From NCBI GenBank assembly GCA_015711695.1, contig JACVIW010000007.1, positions 1-20,663 on the forward strand: a stretch of 20,663 bases of DNA. The letters are read 5' to 3'. Positions 7,376 through 14,475 of this stretch are shown here, one piece after another. The notes beneath the pieces are model-generated. The model saw nothing but the letters and a program-made list of their open reading frames with translations, was not told where the DNA came from and did no database searches. Both the position numbers and the translations under genes were made by a program. Every line of letters starts with the position of its first letter. Position 1 is the stretch's first letter. The DNA comes from Candidatus Geohydrothermomicrobium daggyaiense (GTDB lineage Bacteria; Actinomycetota; Geothermincolia; Fen-727; JACVIW01).

Positions 7376-7869
7376 CACATTACTTCGAACGGCTCGAACC
7401 TGTCCTTTGTCACTCCACATATTGGACACGTTTCCGGTGGGCTTGTCCTTGCGCACAGATAACCGCAGACGCGACATCTCCATATTCTGATTGACTTCTT
7501 CTTTCGTTCTTCGAATTTTGCGTTCACTTCCTTGATTTGCCTCCGTTCCGGTATGGATTCAACTTTCATTTTACCCTCCAGGACGCGCATTGAGACATAT
7601 AATCCGCAATAGCAGGCGCCGTATTCTTCAATATCCTCGTCGCGATAGTCGCAAGGACATATAATATCAAGGTCCTTTTCCCGGCTCCCCCCAGTCAGCC
7701 GGCAAGGGCAGAGGGGATATCCATATCTCTCGATGTTTTTCAATATGCCTTCTGCGATCGGAATTGTGACTGTTGCGTCAGGGTTCAAATGATAGCCGCG
7801 TTCCTCGGCGCGCGCAGAGAGCTCGGATATAAAATTCGCTACATCACTATCCATGGCTCTATCGCTCAA
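7375..7869 (-). CDS. Ferredoxin:thioredoxin reductase catalytic-type domain fused to rubredoxin
   Basis: A 164-residue redox protein. Residues about 8-105 match the catalytic subunit of ferredoxin:thioredoxin reductase, with three CxC motifs: CPC (54-56), CPC (71-73) and CYC (86-88). These hold a [4Fe-4S] cluster next to a redox-active disulfide. Residues about 128-162 are a rubredoxin-like domain (CRVC at 132-135, CPIC at 148-151). Recalled canonical spacing is CPC-X16-CPC-X8-CHC; here it is X14 and X12, and the His of CHC is Tyr. So this is a relative rather than the plant-type enzyme. The rubredoxin may replace ferredoxin as the electron source. TTG 7869 overlaps the glutaredoxin stop (TTGA) with AAGGAG upstream, so translation is coupled. 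Its natural partner is the glutaredoxin encoded just upstream. Confidence 0.9.
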   Translation of the reverse strand: MSDRAMDSDVANFISELSARAEERGYHLNPDATVTIPIAEGILKNIERYGYPLCPCRLTGGSREKDLDIICPCDYRDEDIEEYGACYCGLYVSMRVLEGKMKVESIPERRQIKEVNAKFEERKKKSIRIWRCRVCGYLCARTSPPETCPICGVTKDRFEPFEVM

Positions 7870-8156
7870 AGAACCTTCTCCTTATAGGCGCTTTCGTTGA
7901 ACCCCACAATGACATCATTCTCGTCAATAACAAGTGTCGGGAAACTCCTGTTAGGATTCCACCGAAATGCTTCTTCGAGGATTGATTTTTGTTCATCCCC
8001 TTCAAGAAGGTCGACGTAAACGTATCTGTATGCCACGTCATTTCCGTCGAGAAATTCCCTTGCCTTTCTGCACCAGCCGCATGTGCTCAGGGCGAAGAGG
8101 ACAAGGTCATGGTCCTTATTTGACCCTTCGACTTTCTGAAGACAGTCAAAATCCAT
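7866..8156 (-). CDS. Glutaredoxin-like thiol-disulfide protein (CGWC)
   Basis: A 96-residue thioredoxin-fold protein. The active site CGWC is at 26-29, after the hydrophobic strand LVLFALS; a cis-proline is found in FPTLVID (P73); and a G-x-N motif near 85-87 is placed like the glutathione-fold loop. The arrangement VYVDLLEGDEQ after the active-site helix is typical of the glutaredoxin family. ATG 8156 has GGGAGG upstream. It is the first gene of a two-gene operon and overlaps the FTR-rubredoxin gene by three bases. This suggests that the reductase recycles this glutaredoxin, giving a ferredoxin- or rubredoxin-driven thiol system that needs neither NADPH nor glutathione. That role is inferred from context. 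Confidence 0.9.
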   Translation of the reverse strand: MDFDCLQKVEGSNKDHDLVLFALSTCGWCRKAREFLDGNDVAYRYVYVDLLEGDEQKSILEEAFRWNPNRSFPTLVIDENDVIVGFNESAYKEKVL

Positions 8157-8202
8157 TTTTCCTCCCTTTTTTGCGGTTGCTTTTTGATCAGAGTATTTCT
8201 TG

Positions 8203-8231
8203 CCTATTTTCTTTTCAATGATCTATGTCAA
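8203..8231 (-). promoter_or_regulatory. Candidate promoter of the glutaredoxin operon
   Basis: On the minus strand a perfect TTGACA (8226-8231) is followed 17 bases later by the weak -10 AATAGG (8203-8208), placing the start near 8196. An alternative pair, TTGAAA with TACTCT at 8190-8195, overlaps it. Confidence 0.4.
8218..8231. promoter_or_regulatory. FNR/CRP-family-like site, imperfect
   Basis: ATGAT-N4-GTCAA matches the FNR consensus TTGAT-N4-ATCAA at 8 of 10 arm positions and overlaps the -35 region of the glutaredoxin operon. If TACTCT at 8190-8195 is the -10 box, its centre is close to -41.5. Confidence 0.3.
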
Positions 8232-8473
8232 GACTCTTATTATCATCGTGGGATTTATCTGTCGCAATATTGAAAAACATGCTATATGCTGAGTTTGCCC
8301 TTAAAGCGCGTCTTTGCCCTAAAAAGATTCCGGCGAATTATCTGAATTATTTGTCAGCGAAGCACTGTTAGTTCGTGCCGTTGAATTTTAGTAGTATTTG
8401 TGTGAGCGGTACGATTTGAGCGTCACTTATGAGGTTTTCCACCGGTTAGTTTAGTTTAAAGGGAATGATCCAG

Positions 8474-8749
8474 ATGAAAGATGCAAAAATAGCAAAAGCG
8501 TTCACAATTAATCCGGCAGATAATGTTGCAGTTGTTCTTTCTGATGTTCGTCCTGGCTCTACCGTAATTCTACCTGATGGCAAATCGATTACCGCGAAAA
8601 CGGAAATTCCTGTAGCGCACAAGGTTGCGCTGAGGAAAGTTGAACCTGGCGAGGCAATTATAAAGTATGGGGAGACAATTGGATTTGCGAAAGTGTTAAT
8701 TGAGCAGGGGGAATGGGTGCACACCCATAACATGGGTTATGAGGAGTGA
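8474..8749 (+). CDS. UxaA/SuyA-type lyase, small (SAF domain) subunit
   Basis: A 91-residue SAF-domain protein corresponding to the N-terminal part of altronate/galactarate dehydratases, or to the small subunit of (2R)-sulfolactate sulfo-lyase (SuyA). Conserved features are IPVAHKVAL (45-53), EPGEAIIKYGETIG (57-70) and the terminal GEWVHTHN (79-86), whose histidines are near the active site in this family. ATG 8474 is preferred over ATG 8465 because AAAGGGA (8458-8464) abuts 8465 but sits 9 bases before 8474. The large subunit starts 5 bases after this stop. Sugar-acid dehydration and sulfolactate desulfonation are both possible; small separate subunits of this size occur in both. Confidence 0.88.
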   Translation: MKDAKIAKAFTINPADNVAVVLSDVRPGSTVILPDGKSITAKTEIPVAHKVALRKVEPGEAIIKYGETIGFAKVLIEQGEWVHTHNMGYEE

Positions 8750-8754
8750 TACTG

Positions 8755-9915
8755 ATGAGCGGTTTTTTAGGGTATTTAAGACCCGATGGACAGGTGGGGA
8801 TAAGGAATCATGTTCTTGTTTTGCCCACGGTTTCATGTGCGAATGGAACCGTTAACATGATACGGGAATCTTTGAAAAACATAACTGCTATTTTCCACTG
8901 TCATGGTTGCGGAAGAGCAGGGAAAGATTTTGAAATTCATATGAGGACGCTTGTGAATATAGGCAAAAACCCAAATGTCTTTGCTGTTTGTGTAATCGGT
9001 CTGGGTTGCGAGGTGATAAAAGCGGATTGGATCGCATCGGGCATTTCAGAAAGTGGAAAGCCAGTGAAGGCATTAGAGATACAACGGAATGGCGGTTCAA
9101 GAAATACTGCTAAAAAAGCTATCTCAATTTGCAAAGAGTTTCTTGAGCTTGCGAAGAAAGAGAACCGGGTGCCGGCAAAGTTTGCTGATATAACGCTCGG
9201 TCTTGAATGCGGTGGGTCCGACGGGTTTTCGGGGATAACCGCGAATCCGGCCGTCGGAGTTGTCTCGGATTGGCTTATTTCAAAGGGTGGGACTCTTATC
9301 CTTACCGAGAGTACCGAGATGATTGGTACAGCTCATATATTGAGCAGGCGGGCTGTTAACGCAGCGGTTGCTTGTAGAGTGGAGAATGTGATTGTAGAAG
9401 CGGAAGAACGAGCGAAAAATATTCTGGGTCCGATGGCTTCAATGGTAATAGCGCCAGGGAATATGGATGGCGGAATGACCACCATCCAGGAAAAATCGCT
9501 TGGCTGCATTACAAAAGCTGGTTCCGCGCCTGTAGAGGACGTGGTTGATTATGGGATGCATCCCTCAAAGAAGGGTCTCATCATTATGGATGGCCCGGGT
9601 TACGACACGGAGTCAATGGCAGGGTTAGCGGCTGCTGGTGCTCAGGTGATAATTTTCACCACCGGAAGAGGCACACCGGCGGGGTTTCCGTGTGTTCCTG
9701 TGATAAAGATAGTCAGCAATTCTCGAACCTTTGGCGAAATGGAAGGTGATTTTGACGTAAATGCAGGAACACTGCTTGAGGGAGAGACGCTTGAAGATGT
9801 CTCAAAGAGAATAAAGGGAAAGCTCATATCCGTCCTTAATGGCGAAAAGACCAGGGCGGAACAAAATAGTCAGGAGGGGGTTATATGCCTGTATACAGGT
9901 CTTCCGTCATTTTGA
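8755..9915 (+). CDS. UxaA/SuyB-type lyase, large subunit
   Basis: A 386-residue protein of the D-galactarate/altronate dehydratase C-terminal family, which removes water (or, in SuyB, sulfite) from a 2-hydroxy acid in the cytoplasm. Motifs are: RPDGQVGIRNHVLVLPTVSC near the start, HCHGCGR (48-54), GLECGGSDGFSGITANPA (149-166), GGMTTIQEKSLG (239-250), MDGPGYDTES (278-287) and FTTGRGTPAG (301-310). The cysteines at 49-52, 85, 151 and 251 could bind the catalytic Fe of this family. ATG 8755 has GAGGAG 8 bases upstream. A GTG at 8746 overlapping the previous stop is less likely. Operon with the small subunit and the dipeptidase. The true substrate cannot be read from the sequence. Confidence 0.88.
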   Translation: MSGFLGYLRPDGQVGIRNHVLVLPTVSCANGTVNMIRESLKNITAIFHCHGCGRAGKDFEIHMRTLVNIGKNPNVFAVCVIGLGCEVIKADWIASGISESGKPVKALEIQRNGGSRNTAKKAISICKEFLELAKKENRVPAKFADITLGLECGGSDGFSGITANPAVGVVSDWLISKGGTLILTESTEMIGTAHILSRRAVNAAVACRVENVIVEAEERAKNILGPMASMVIAPGNMDGGMTTIQEKSLGCITKAGSAPVEDVVDYGMHPSKKGLIIMDGPGYDTESMAGLAAAGAQVIIFTTGRGTPAGFPCVPVIKIVSNSRTFGEMEGDFDVNAGTLLEGETLEDVSKRIKGKLISVLNGEKTRAEQNSQEGVICLYTGLPSF

Positions 9916-9930
9916 TGAATTTTATTCATC
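9914..9930 (+). repeat. Intercistronic perfect hairpin
   Basis: GATGAAT (9914-9920), TTT, ATTCATC (9924-9930): a perfect 7-bp stem with a 3-base loop. It begins inside the lyase stop codon and ends four bases before the AAAGGAG of the dipeptidase gene. It lacks a T-tract, so it is more likely an mRNA-processing or translation-tuning hairpin than a terminator. Confidence 0.5.
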
Positions 9931-9945
9931 GGTAAAGGAGCCAGA

Positions 9946-11004
9946 ATGAAAAGAGAGGGCGGCAAGATTCACGTAAGCGCGGAAGTGCTTGATTTTCACA
10001 AAAAGGCGCTGGTTATTGACCTTCACACAGATTGCCTTATAGCCTCGCGGCTCTTAGGGGTTGATCTGGGGAAAAAGCACCGTGCTCCATGGGGTATAAC
10101 ATCGCCTTGGTTTCTGCATGCGGATATTCCAAAGCTGATTGAGGGTGGGGTTGACGGGGTTTTTTTCGGGATCGTTACGCACCCGCTTCCTTGCGGCGCT
10201 TACCGGCGCGCTATGAGGAATATCGCGTTTGCCCATTACACCATAAAAAAACACTCCGACCGTATTTCCCTCGCTTTGAGTGCCGAGGGGATAGTTCACG
10301 CAAAAAATAGAGGAAAGATCGCCGCTTTGCTTGGTGTCGAAGGAATGCATATGCTCGATGGTAGGGTTGAGCGCATATCCAATTTGTACAACGAGGGCGT
10401 GAGATATATAACCATGGCTCACTTCACCTCTAACAGGTTCGCGATAAGTTCTGCCGATCCGTTAAGGGAGAATGCCCGACTTGGAAAGCAGGGGGTTCTT
10501 GCGGTTGAGCTTATGAATGAGATCGGGATGATAATAGACGTTAGCCATACTCACTCAGAAATAGTGAGGGATGTCTGCAGGATAAGTAAGTCGCCGGTGA
10601 TCGCAAGCCACAGTGCTGTCCGCGCGTTAAGACCCGTGTTTAGAAATATGAGTGATGAGGATATCAAAAGTGTAGCAGAAACAGGTGGCTTGATCGGGCT
10701 CATTTACGCTAGCGATTGGCTTTCGGGCGGTATAAAGCGAACGCGACTTTCTGCGGTTGTCGACCATGCTGATCATATAAAGAAAGTTGCGGGCTCTGAC
10801 TTCATAGGTCTCGGATCAGACTGGGATGGGTTTATAAGGACACCTCGAGGAATGAAGGATGCGTCTGACCTTCCCGTATTAACCCAGTTGTTCTTTGAAA
10901 GGGGATATAAGCCTGAAGAAGTCGAAAATATCTTAGGACTGAATTTCCTCAGGGTATTTCGGCAGGTCGAATCCTCTTCGAAAAAGCGAAAGGAAAGTGC
11001 TTGA
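9946..11004 (+). CDS. Membrane-dipeptidase-type metallohydrolase, peptidase family M19
   Basis: A 352-residue amidohydrolase-fold enzyme with the dinuclear zinc ligands of family M19: H27 and D29 in DLHTD, E132 in VEGMH, H201/H203 in DVSHTH and H222 in ASHSAVR, plus the GSDWDG motif (290-295; usually GSDFDG). Length and order match bacterial dipeptidases. These cleave dipeptides (some accept D-residues) or related amides. There is no signal peptide, so the protein is cytoplasmic. ATG 9946 follows AAAGGAG by 5 bases. It is the third gene of the plus-strand operon with the UxaA/SuyAB-type lyase. The context suggests it releases or processes the lyase substrate, or acts on an amide conjugate, rather than on bulk peptides; that is inference. 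Confidence 0.92.
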   Translation: MKREGGKIHVSAEVLDFHKKALVIDLHTDCLIASRLLGVDLGKKHRAPWGITSPWFLHADIPKLIEGGVDGVFFGIVTHPLPCGAYRRAMRNIAFAHYTIKKHSDRISLALSAEGIVHAKNRGKIAALLGVEGMHMLDGRVERISNLYNEGVRYITMAHFTSNRFAISSADPLRENARLGKQGVLAVELMNEIGMIIDVSHTHSEIVRDVCRISKSPVIASHSAVRALRPVFRNMSDEDIKSVAETGGLIGLIYASDWLSGGIKRTRLSAVVDHADHIKKVAGSDFIGLGSDWDGFIRTPRGMKDASDLPVLTQLFFERGYKPEEVENILGLNFLRVFRQVESSSKKRKESA

Positions 11005-11069
11005 TTCCAATCCTGCTGTTTAGGCCATTGAAGTGCCCAACGTGTGGATTCTCTTGGATGTGGATTAAG

Positions 11070-12566
11070 TTAATCTTGAGACAGAGAAATACCAGAAATC
11101 TGGAAAACCCGGTCTATCAGGTACTGTCCCGTATCGCCTTCGAAGATAACGGGTCTACAGTAATCCTCAATGATGTAAGGGACAAGTTCGATTTTGGTGA
11201 GGTTCTTCCCCTGAAAATTTAGCCTGAGGATAAAACCTTCGCGTGTCTGCGCTCTTTGCATCTGGTCAAATACGAAGTTTCCCAAACTGTAGCAGATAAG
11301 GCTGTCTTTATAGAACTCTATTGGCTGGATAGTGTGTGGATGAGATCCGAGCACTATGTCCGCTCCCGCGTCACATGCAAGATGGGCAAGCCTTCTTGTA
11401 ATCGGTGAAGGATAATATTCGTACTCTTTGCCCCAGTGAAACCAGACAATAACCACGTCCGCTTTTTTCTTTGCTGCAAGTATGTCTTTTCTTACCTTCC
11501 TGAAGTGCGACTCGTTCACCGGGTAATAGGGGTCTTTACTTATCCAGGCGACCCCGGGAGAGTTCTTTTTAGCGTCGATGCTCGATTTTATTGAGTTATA
11601 ACCCAGAAATCCGAATCTTATGCCGTTTCTGGTTATTATTCTCGATCGATGAGCTTGAGTGTAGTTCCTTCCAGCGCCGGTGAATTTAATTTTATTTCTT
11701 TCTAGAAGGGCTAAAGTGTCAAGAAATGCCTCCTTTCCATAATTGGTTGAGTGATTGTTTGCGAGATTAACGATTGTAAGGCTGAGCATCTTGAGCCCTT
11801 CGATGGTGTTTGAGGGAGCGATGAAATCTGTGCTGGTGTATCTGGGCTCGTATCTGTCCGAGATGGGACATTCAAGGTTTCCTGTAATGATATCAGCGTT
11901 TCTTACATAGGGCGCCACGCGGCTAAAAGGATATTCCACACCCTTTTCACGCATCTTTTTTACGACATTTCTTCCAGGAATTATGTCCCCTACAGCATGC
12001 AGCACTGTATCATGACCGCGTTTGTATCTATTTACAAGATAAGCCATCAATTTCGCGGCAGCTCTCGATGGGTTTTTGAAGATTAAACCGGTCTTCTTCG
12101 CGTTCACCCACATAATTTTTCTTTTTTTAAGGGTAAGCCTTCTGCCGGCACCGACCAGTTCTAAAGGCGGATTAATTTCGATTTTTTCGGACTTACAACC
12201 ACCCATCATTCGTGTTCCTATAACGACTTCGGCTCCCCTGTTCACATACTCTACTTTGATGCGATTGTTACTCCTGGAAAAGTCTCTTAATGATTGCTTC
12301 ATCTGGGGTTCCATGTTTCTTGGTATGTTAACCGTGAGGATATAATTTGCTACGAGGTCATTTTGAAAGGCTAACGATAGAATCAATCCTGCTGCCGCAA
12401 ATCCAAGCGCTACCCCGGCGATTATCATCAACAACAGACCACTGTGGTTTTTTGCCGCGAGGGCAATTTCGAGTAGGCGGTTTTCTGCAAACTGCTCGTT
12501 CAGTCTGTCTCCCTGATTATTCTTGCTATATTGAGCATTTTGAATCTTTTTCCCTTTACCGGCCAC
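11070..12566 (-). CDS. CapA/PgsA-like metallophosphatase-fold protein with N-terminal membrane anchor
   Basis: A 498-residue protein. The C-terminal part (about 185-460) is a CapA domain (poly-gamma-glutamate capsule synthesis type), with GD at 193-194, GNLECP (229-234), NLANNHSTNYG (267-277), FHWGKEYEYYP (376-386), GSHPHTIQP (407-415) and YSLGNFVFD (426-434). The N-terminus has a basic cytoplasmic stretch, one transmembrane helix (about 43-66) and an extra region of about 120 residues (67-185) not normally found in CapA. The catalytic domain is probably outside the membrane. GTG 12566 has AAAGGA 9 bases upstream, and the first 67 bases lie inside the end of the radical SAM gene, so the two are tightly coupled. 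No other capsule gene is present, so a role in polyglutamate synthesis is uncertain; cell-envelope hydrolase is a safe description. Confidence 0.88.
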   Translation of the reverse strand: MAGKGKKIQNAQYSKNNQGDRLNEQFAENRLLEIALAAKNHSGLLLMIIAGVALGFAAAGLILSLAFQNDLVANYILTVNIPRNMEPQMKQSLRDFSRSNNRIKVEYVNRGAEVVIGTRMMGGCKSEKIEINPPLELVGAGRRLTLKKRKIMWVNAKKTGLIFKNPSRAAAKLMAYLVNRYKRGHDTVLHAVGDIIPGRNVVKKMREKGVEYPFSRVAPYVRNADIITGNLECPISDRYEPRYTSTDFIAPSNTIEGLKMLSLTIVNLANNHSTNYGKEAFLDTLALLERNKIKFTGAGRNYTQAHRSRIITRNGIRFGFLGYNSIKSSIDAKKNSPGVAWISKDPYYPVNESHFRKVRKDILAAKKKADVVIVWFHWGKEYEYYPSPITRRLAHLACDAGADIVLGSHPHTIQPIEFYKDSLICYSLGNFVFDQMQRAQTREGFILRLNFQGKNLTKIELVPYIIEDYCRPVIFEGDTGQYLIDRVFQISGISLSQD

Positions 12567-14224
12567 TTCAGTTGTTCCTTTAAAGTTTTCCCTCTCTTCT
12601 CTAGCGCCTTTACGCGGTGTTTGATACTGGAATCAAGTCCATTATTAATCCTGCTGGTTTGGGAAAAGTCGAGCATATCAATTTCAGATAGAACTTCCAC
12701 GCTTTCGCAAATATATTTCTCGATATTAACCATCAATTCTTTAGATATCACCCCATGCCTGTATCTGATTCTGTTCAAGTGAAACATCGCCTCATATGTG
12801 ATGTCAACGATGTCTTGCCTGCTCATCCATTCTGTCTCGTATGAAAGCGCATCCCTCCAGTGTGGACTGAGAAGAGCCTTTCTGTACTGATCGAAAGATG
12901 TGAAGAGAATCTTATAGCCGAGTTTTTCGGCGTTATCGAATGATATTGAGCCTGGATCCAGGAAAGGCGCAAGAGGCCCTATAAGGGGATTGAGTTTCTT
13001 GCCGAAACGTTTGAGTAAATGCTCGCAATAAGAAACGGTTTGCATCACCGAATCCGGAGTTTGCCCGGGGATTCCTATCATAAAAAAGACGTCGATCTTT
13101 TCGCATTTCGCTTTGATAGCTTTTTCTATTGTTGCTTCTAAACTCTTGTTCGAATATCTTTTTCCGGTAACGTACCGCAATCTTTCGTCGTGTGTTTCGG
13201 GGGAAATTTCGATTGCGAACGCTTTGATGTTCTCTGATACCTCATCAAGGAAAGAGTCAGTGGCAGGTTCGAAGAGTTCAAGAACAATAACGTTTTCAAT
13301 TTCTTTTTTTCCTAGCAATTTTAGAATCTCAGACGCGTAAACCCTTCCGTTCTGGCGCAAATCCCCGATAACAAATATTGGCGCCGACGTGAAACGCGAA
13401 ATGAAATAAGCGTCTTGCGCGATGTTTTCCGGTTTTCTAAAAGCAACTCTTCTCCTCCCATAACACCGGCGCATACTCCATGATGATCCTCCGCAGAATG
13501 AACATGCCTTCGTGCATCCTCGGCATGTGAGTATCGCAGTCATCGGGTGAGACCACCACCCACCGAATGCCCTGATCCCTAGAAAATCAAGGTGTTTTGC
13601 CGCAGACTTTATCATGAAGCGATAGTTGTTTCCCAGGTGATCAAGGTCATCGGGAACCCACATGGATTTGCTTGAAACTAGTGCTCCTCCGGAGTCCCTG
13701 TAACTGAGGTTCGGAACGCGGTCAAAGTCTGTTTGGCGTCTTATGCACTCAAGAAGAGAGCGCAAGGGTTCTTCCGTGGAATCACCTCTGATCACGAAGT
13801 CGATAAACGGTAACTTAAGGAGTTCCTCATGGAAAATTGTCGCCGAGTATCCCCCGAGAATAACAGGTATATCAGGGTGAATCTCCTTGCAGATTCTCGC
13901 GATTTCAATCGCGCCGTGAGCGTGGGTAAGCCAGTGAAGATCTATCCCGAACGCCATGGGTTTAAGTTTTTTCAAGAATCTTTCAGGCTTAAAGAGTGGA
14001 TTTCCCAGCATCTTTGATGCAAGATTGACAATTCTGACCTCGAAATTGTGTCTTTCAAGGTATTCGCCGAGATAAGAGATTCCAATCGGGTACATCTCGA
14101 ACTGAGGGCCCGAGGGTATTAAGTCGGCGATGGGTCCGGCAACCGCCAGGATTTTTCTGAAATCGTATACGCTGGGAGGGTGGAGAAAAACAATATCGGG
14201 TTTGCGCGGTATGAAGTTCCTCAT
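12500..14224 (-). CDS. B12-binding/radical SAM protein (Ta0216-like)
   Basis: A 574-residue protein. Residues about 8-160 form a cobalamin-binding-like domain (FLHPPSVYDF; YPIGISYLGEYL; DLHWLTHAHGAIEIA; PVILGGYSATIF; DFVIRGDSTEEPL). The usual DxHxxG cobalamin motif is altered to DLHWLT-HAHG. The radical SAM core follows, with C237/C241/C244 in CTKACSFC (CX3CX2C) and an extra cysteine at 234. FFMIGIPGQTPDS and AIEISPETHDERLR fit the SAM-binding barrel strands. The layout resembles the Ta0216-like B12/radical SAM family, whose reaction is unknown. ATG 14224 is preceded only by AAGAAAAA, a poor ribosome binding site, close to a possible -10 box. Downstream, it overlaps CapA by 67 bases. A joint role, for example in modifying or exporting an envelope compound, is inferred. 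Confidence 0.88.
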   Translation of the reverse strand: MRNFIPRKPDIVFLHPPSVYDFRKILAVAGPIADLIPSGPQFEMYPIGISYLGEYLERHNFEVRIVNLASKMLGNPLFKPERFLKKLKPMAFGIDLHWLTHAHGAIEIARICKEIHPDIPVILGGYSATIFHEELLKLPFIDFVIRGDSTEEPLRSLLECIRRQTDFDRVPNLSYRDSGGALVSSKSMWVPDDLDHLGNNYRFMIKSAAKHLDFLGIRAFGGWWSHPMTAILTCRGCTKACSFCGGSSWSMRRCYGRRRVAFRKPENIAQDAYFISRFTSAPIFVIGDLRQNGRVYASEILKLLGKKEIENVIVLELFEPATDSFLDEVSENIKAFAIEISPETHDERLRYVTGKRYSNKSLEATIEKAIKAKCEKIDVFFMIGIPGQTPDSVMQTVSYCEHLLKRFGKKLNPLIGPLAPFLDPGSISFDNAEKLGYKILFTSFDQYRKALLSPHWRDALSYETEWMSRQDIVDITYEAMFHLNRIRYRHGVISKELMVNIEKYICESVEVLSEIDMLDFSQTSRINNGLDSSIKHRVKALEKRGKTLKEQLKWPVKGKRFKMLNIARIIRETD

Positions 14225-14236
14225 TTTTTCTTATTG

Positions 14237-14264
14237 ATTATATATCCATCAACGAAACGCTTAA
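14237..14264 (-). promoter_or_regulatory. Candidate promoter of the radical SAM/CapA operon
   Basis: On the minus strand, a perfect TATAAT (14237-14242) lies 16 bases after a weak TTAAGC (14259-14264). Transcription would begin about 6-8 bases before the ATG, giving an almost leaderless mRNA. This would fit the poor ribosome binding site. Confidence 0.35.
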
Positions 14265-14319
14265 GCTGGCGTGTTTCCGAATTCTACCAAAAATTATCAT
14301 ATGTTAGCAGGATATGGTT

Positions 14320-14333
14320 TTGATCTTAATCAA
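14320..14333. promoter_or_regulatory. FNR-type (CRP/FNR family) binding site, both arms perfect
   Basis: TTGAT-CTTA-ATCAA matches the FNR consensus TTGAT-N4-ATCAA exactly. Its centre (14326.5) is about 39-42 bases upstream of the start expected from the -10 box at 14353-14358, the geometry of a class II activated promoter. It would therefore control the PfpI-family gene. The radical SAM gene on the other side is about 96 bases away. Confidence 0.6.
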
Positions 14334-14352
14334 TGAGTCATTGGTAATCCGG

Positions 14353-14358
14353 TATTAT
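14353..14358 (+). promoter_or_regulatory. -10 box of the PfpI gene promoter
   Basis: TATTAT (5 of 6 to consensus) with no recognisable -35 box at the correct distance; the FNR-type site occupies that region. The leader to TTG 14476 would be about 110 bases. Confidence 0.45.
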
Positions 14359-14425
14359 GATCAAAAAAAGCACGCGGTAGATTTCGTGTTAAATGATGAT
14401 CAGTATCCTTTTTTAAGTGCTCTTA

Positions 14426-14447
14426 TGAAACCATAATTGTTGTTTCA
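14426..14447. promoter_or_regulatory. Inverted repeat in the leader of the PfpI gene
   Basis: TGAAAC-N10-GTTTCA lies 29 bases upstream of the start codon, inside the presumed leader. A smaller odd palindrome, CTGACAGTCAG (14451-14461), follows and touches the ribosome binding site. Either could be an operator or an RNA hairpin. Confidence 0.3.
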
Positions 14448-14475
14448 AGGCTGACAGTCAGGGAGGTTGATTTCA

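Larger units (their letters stand above)
8157..8473. other. Divergent intergenic region: glutaredoxin operon / lyase operon
   Basis: Holds a minus-strand promoter candidate and an FNR-like half-matching site near 8203-8231. On the lyase side, TTTGCCCT is repeated directly at 8294-8301 and 8313-8320, 19 bases apart (near two helical turns), a spacing often seen for activator sites. No clear plus-strand -35/-10 pair was found, and no gene. Confidence 0.4.

Noticed and set aside
11001..11222. Plus-strand frame after the dipeptidase gene with a CxxC
   Set aside because: Mostly antisense to the CapA C-terminus, and its start overlaps the dipeptidase stop without a ribosome binding site.
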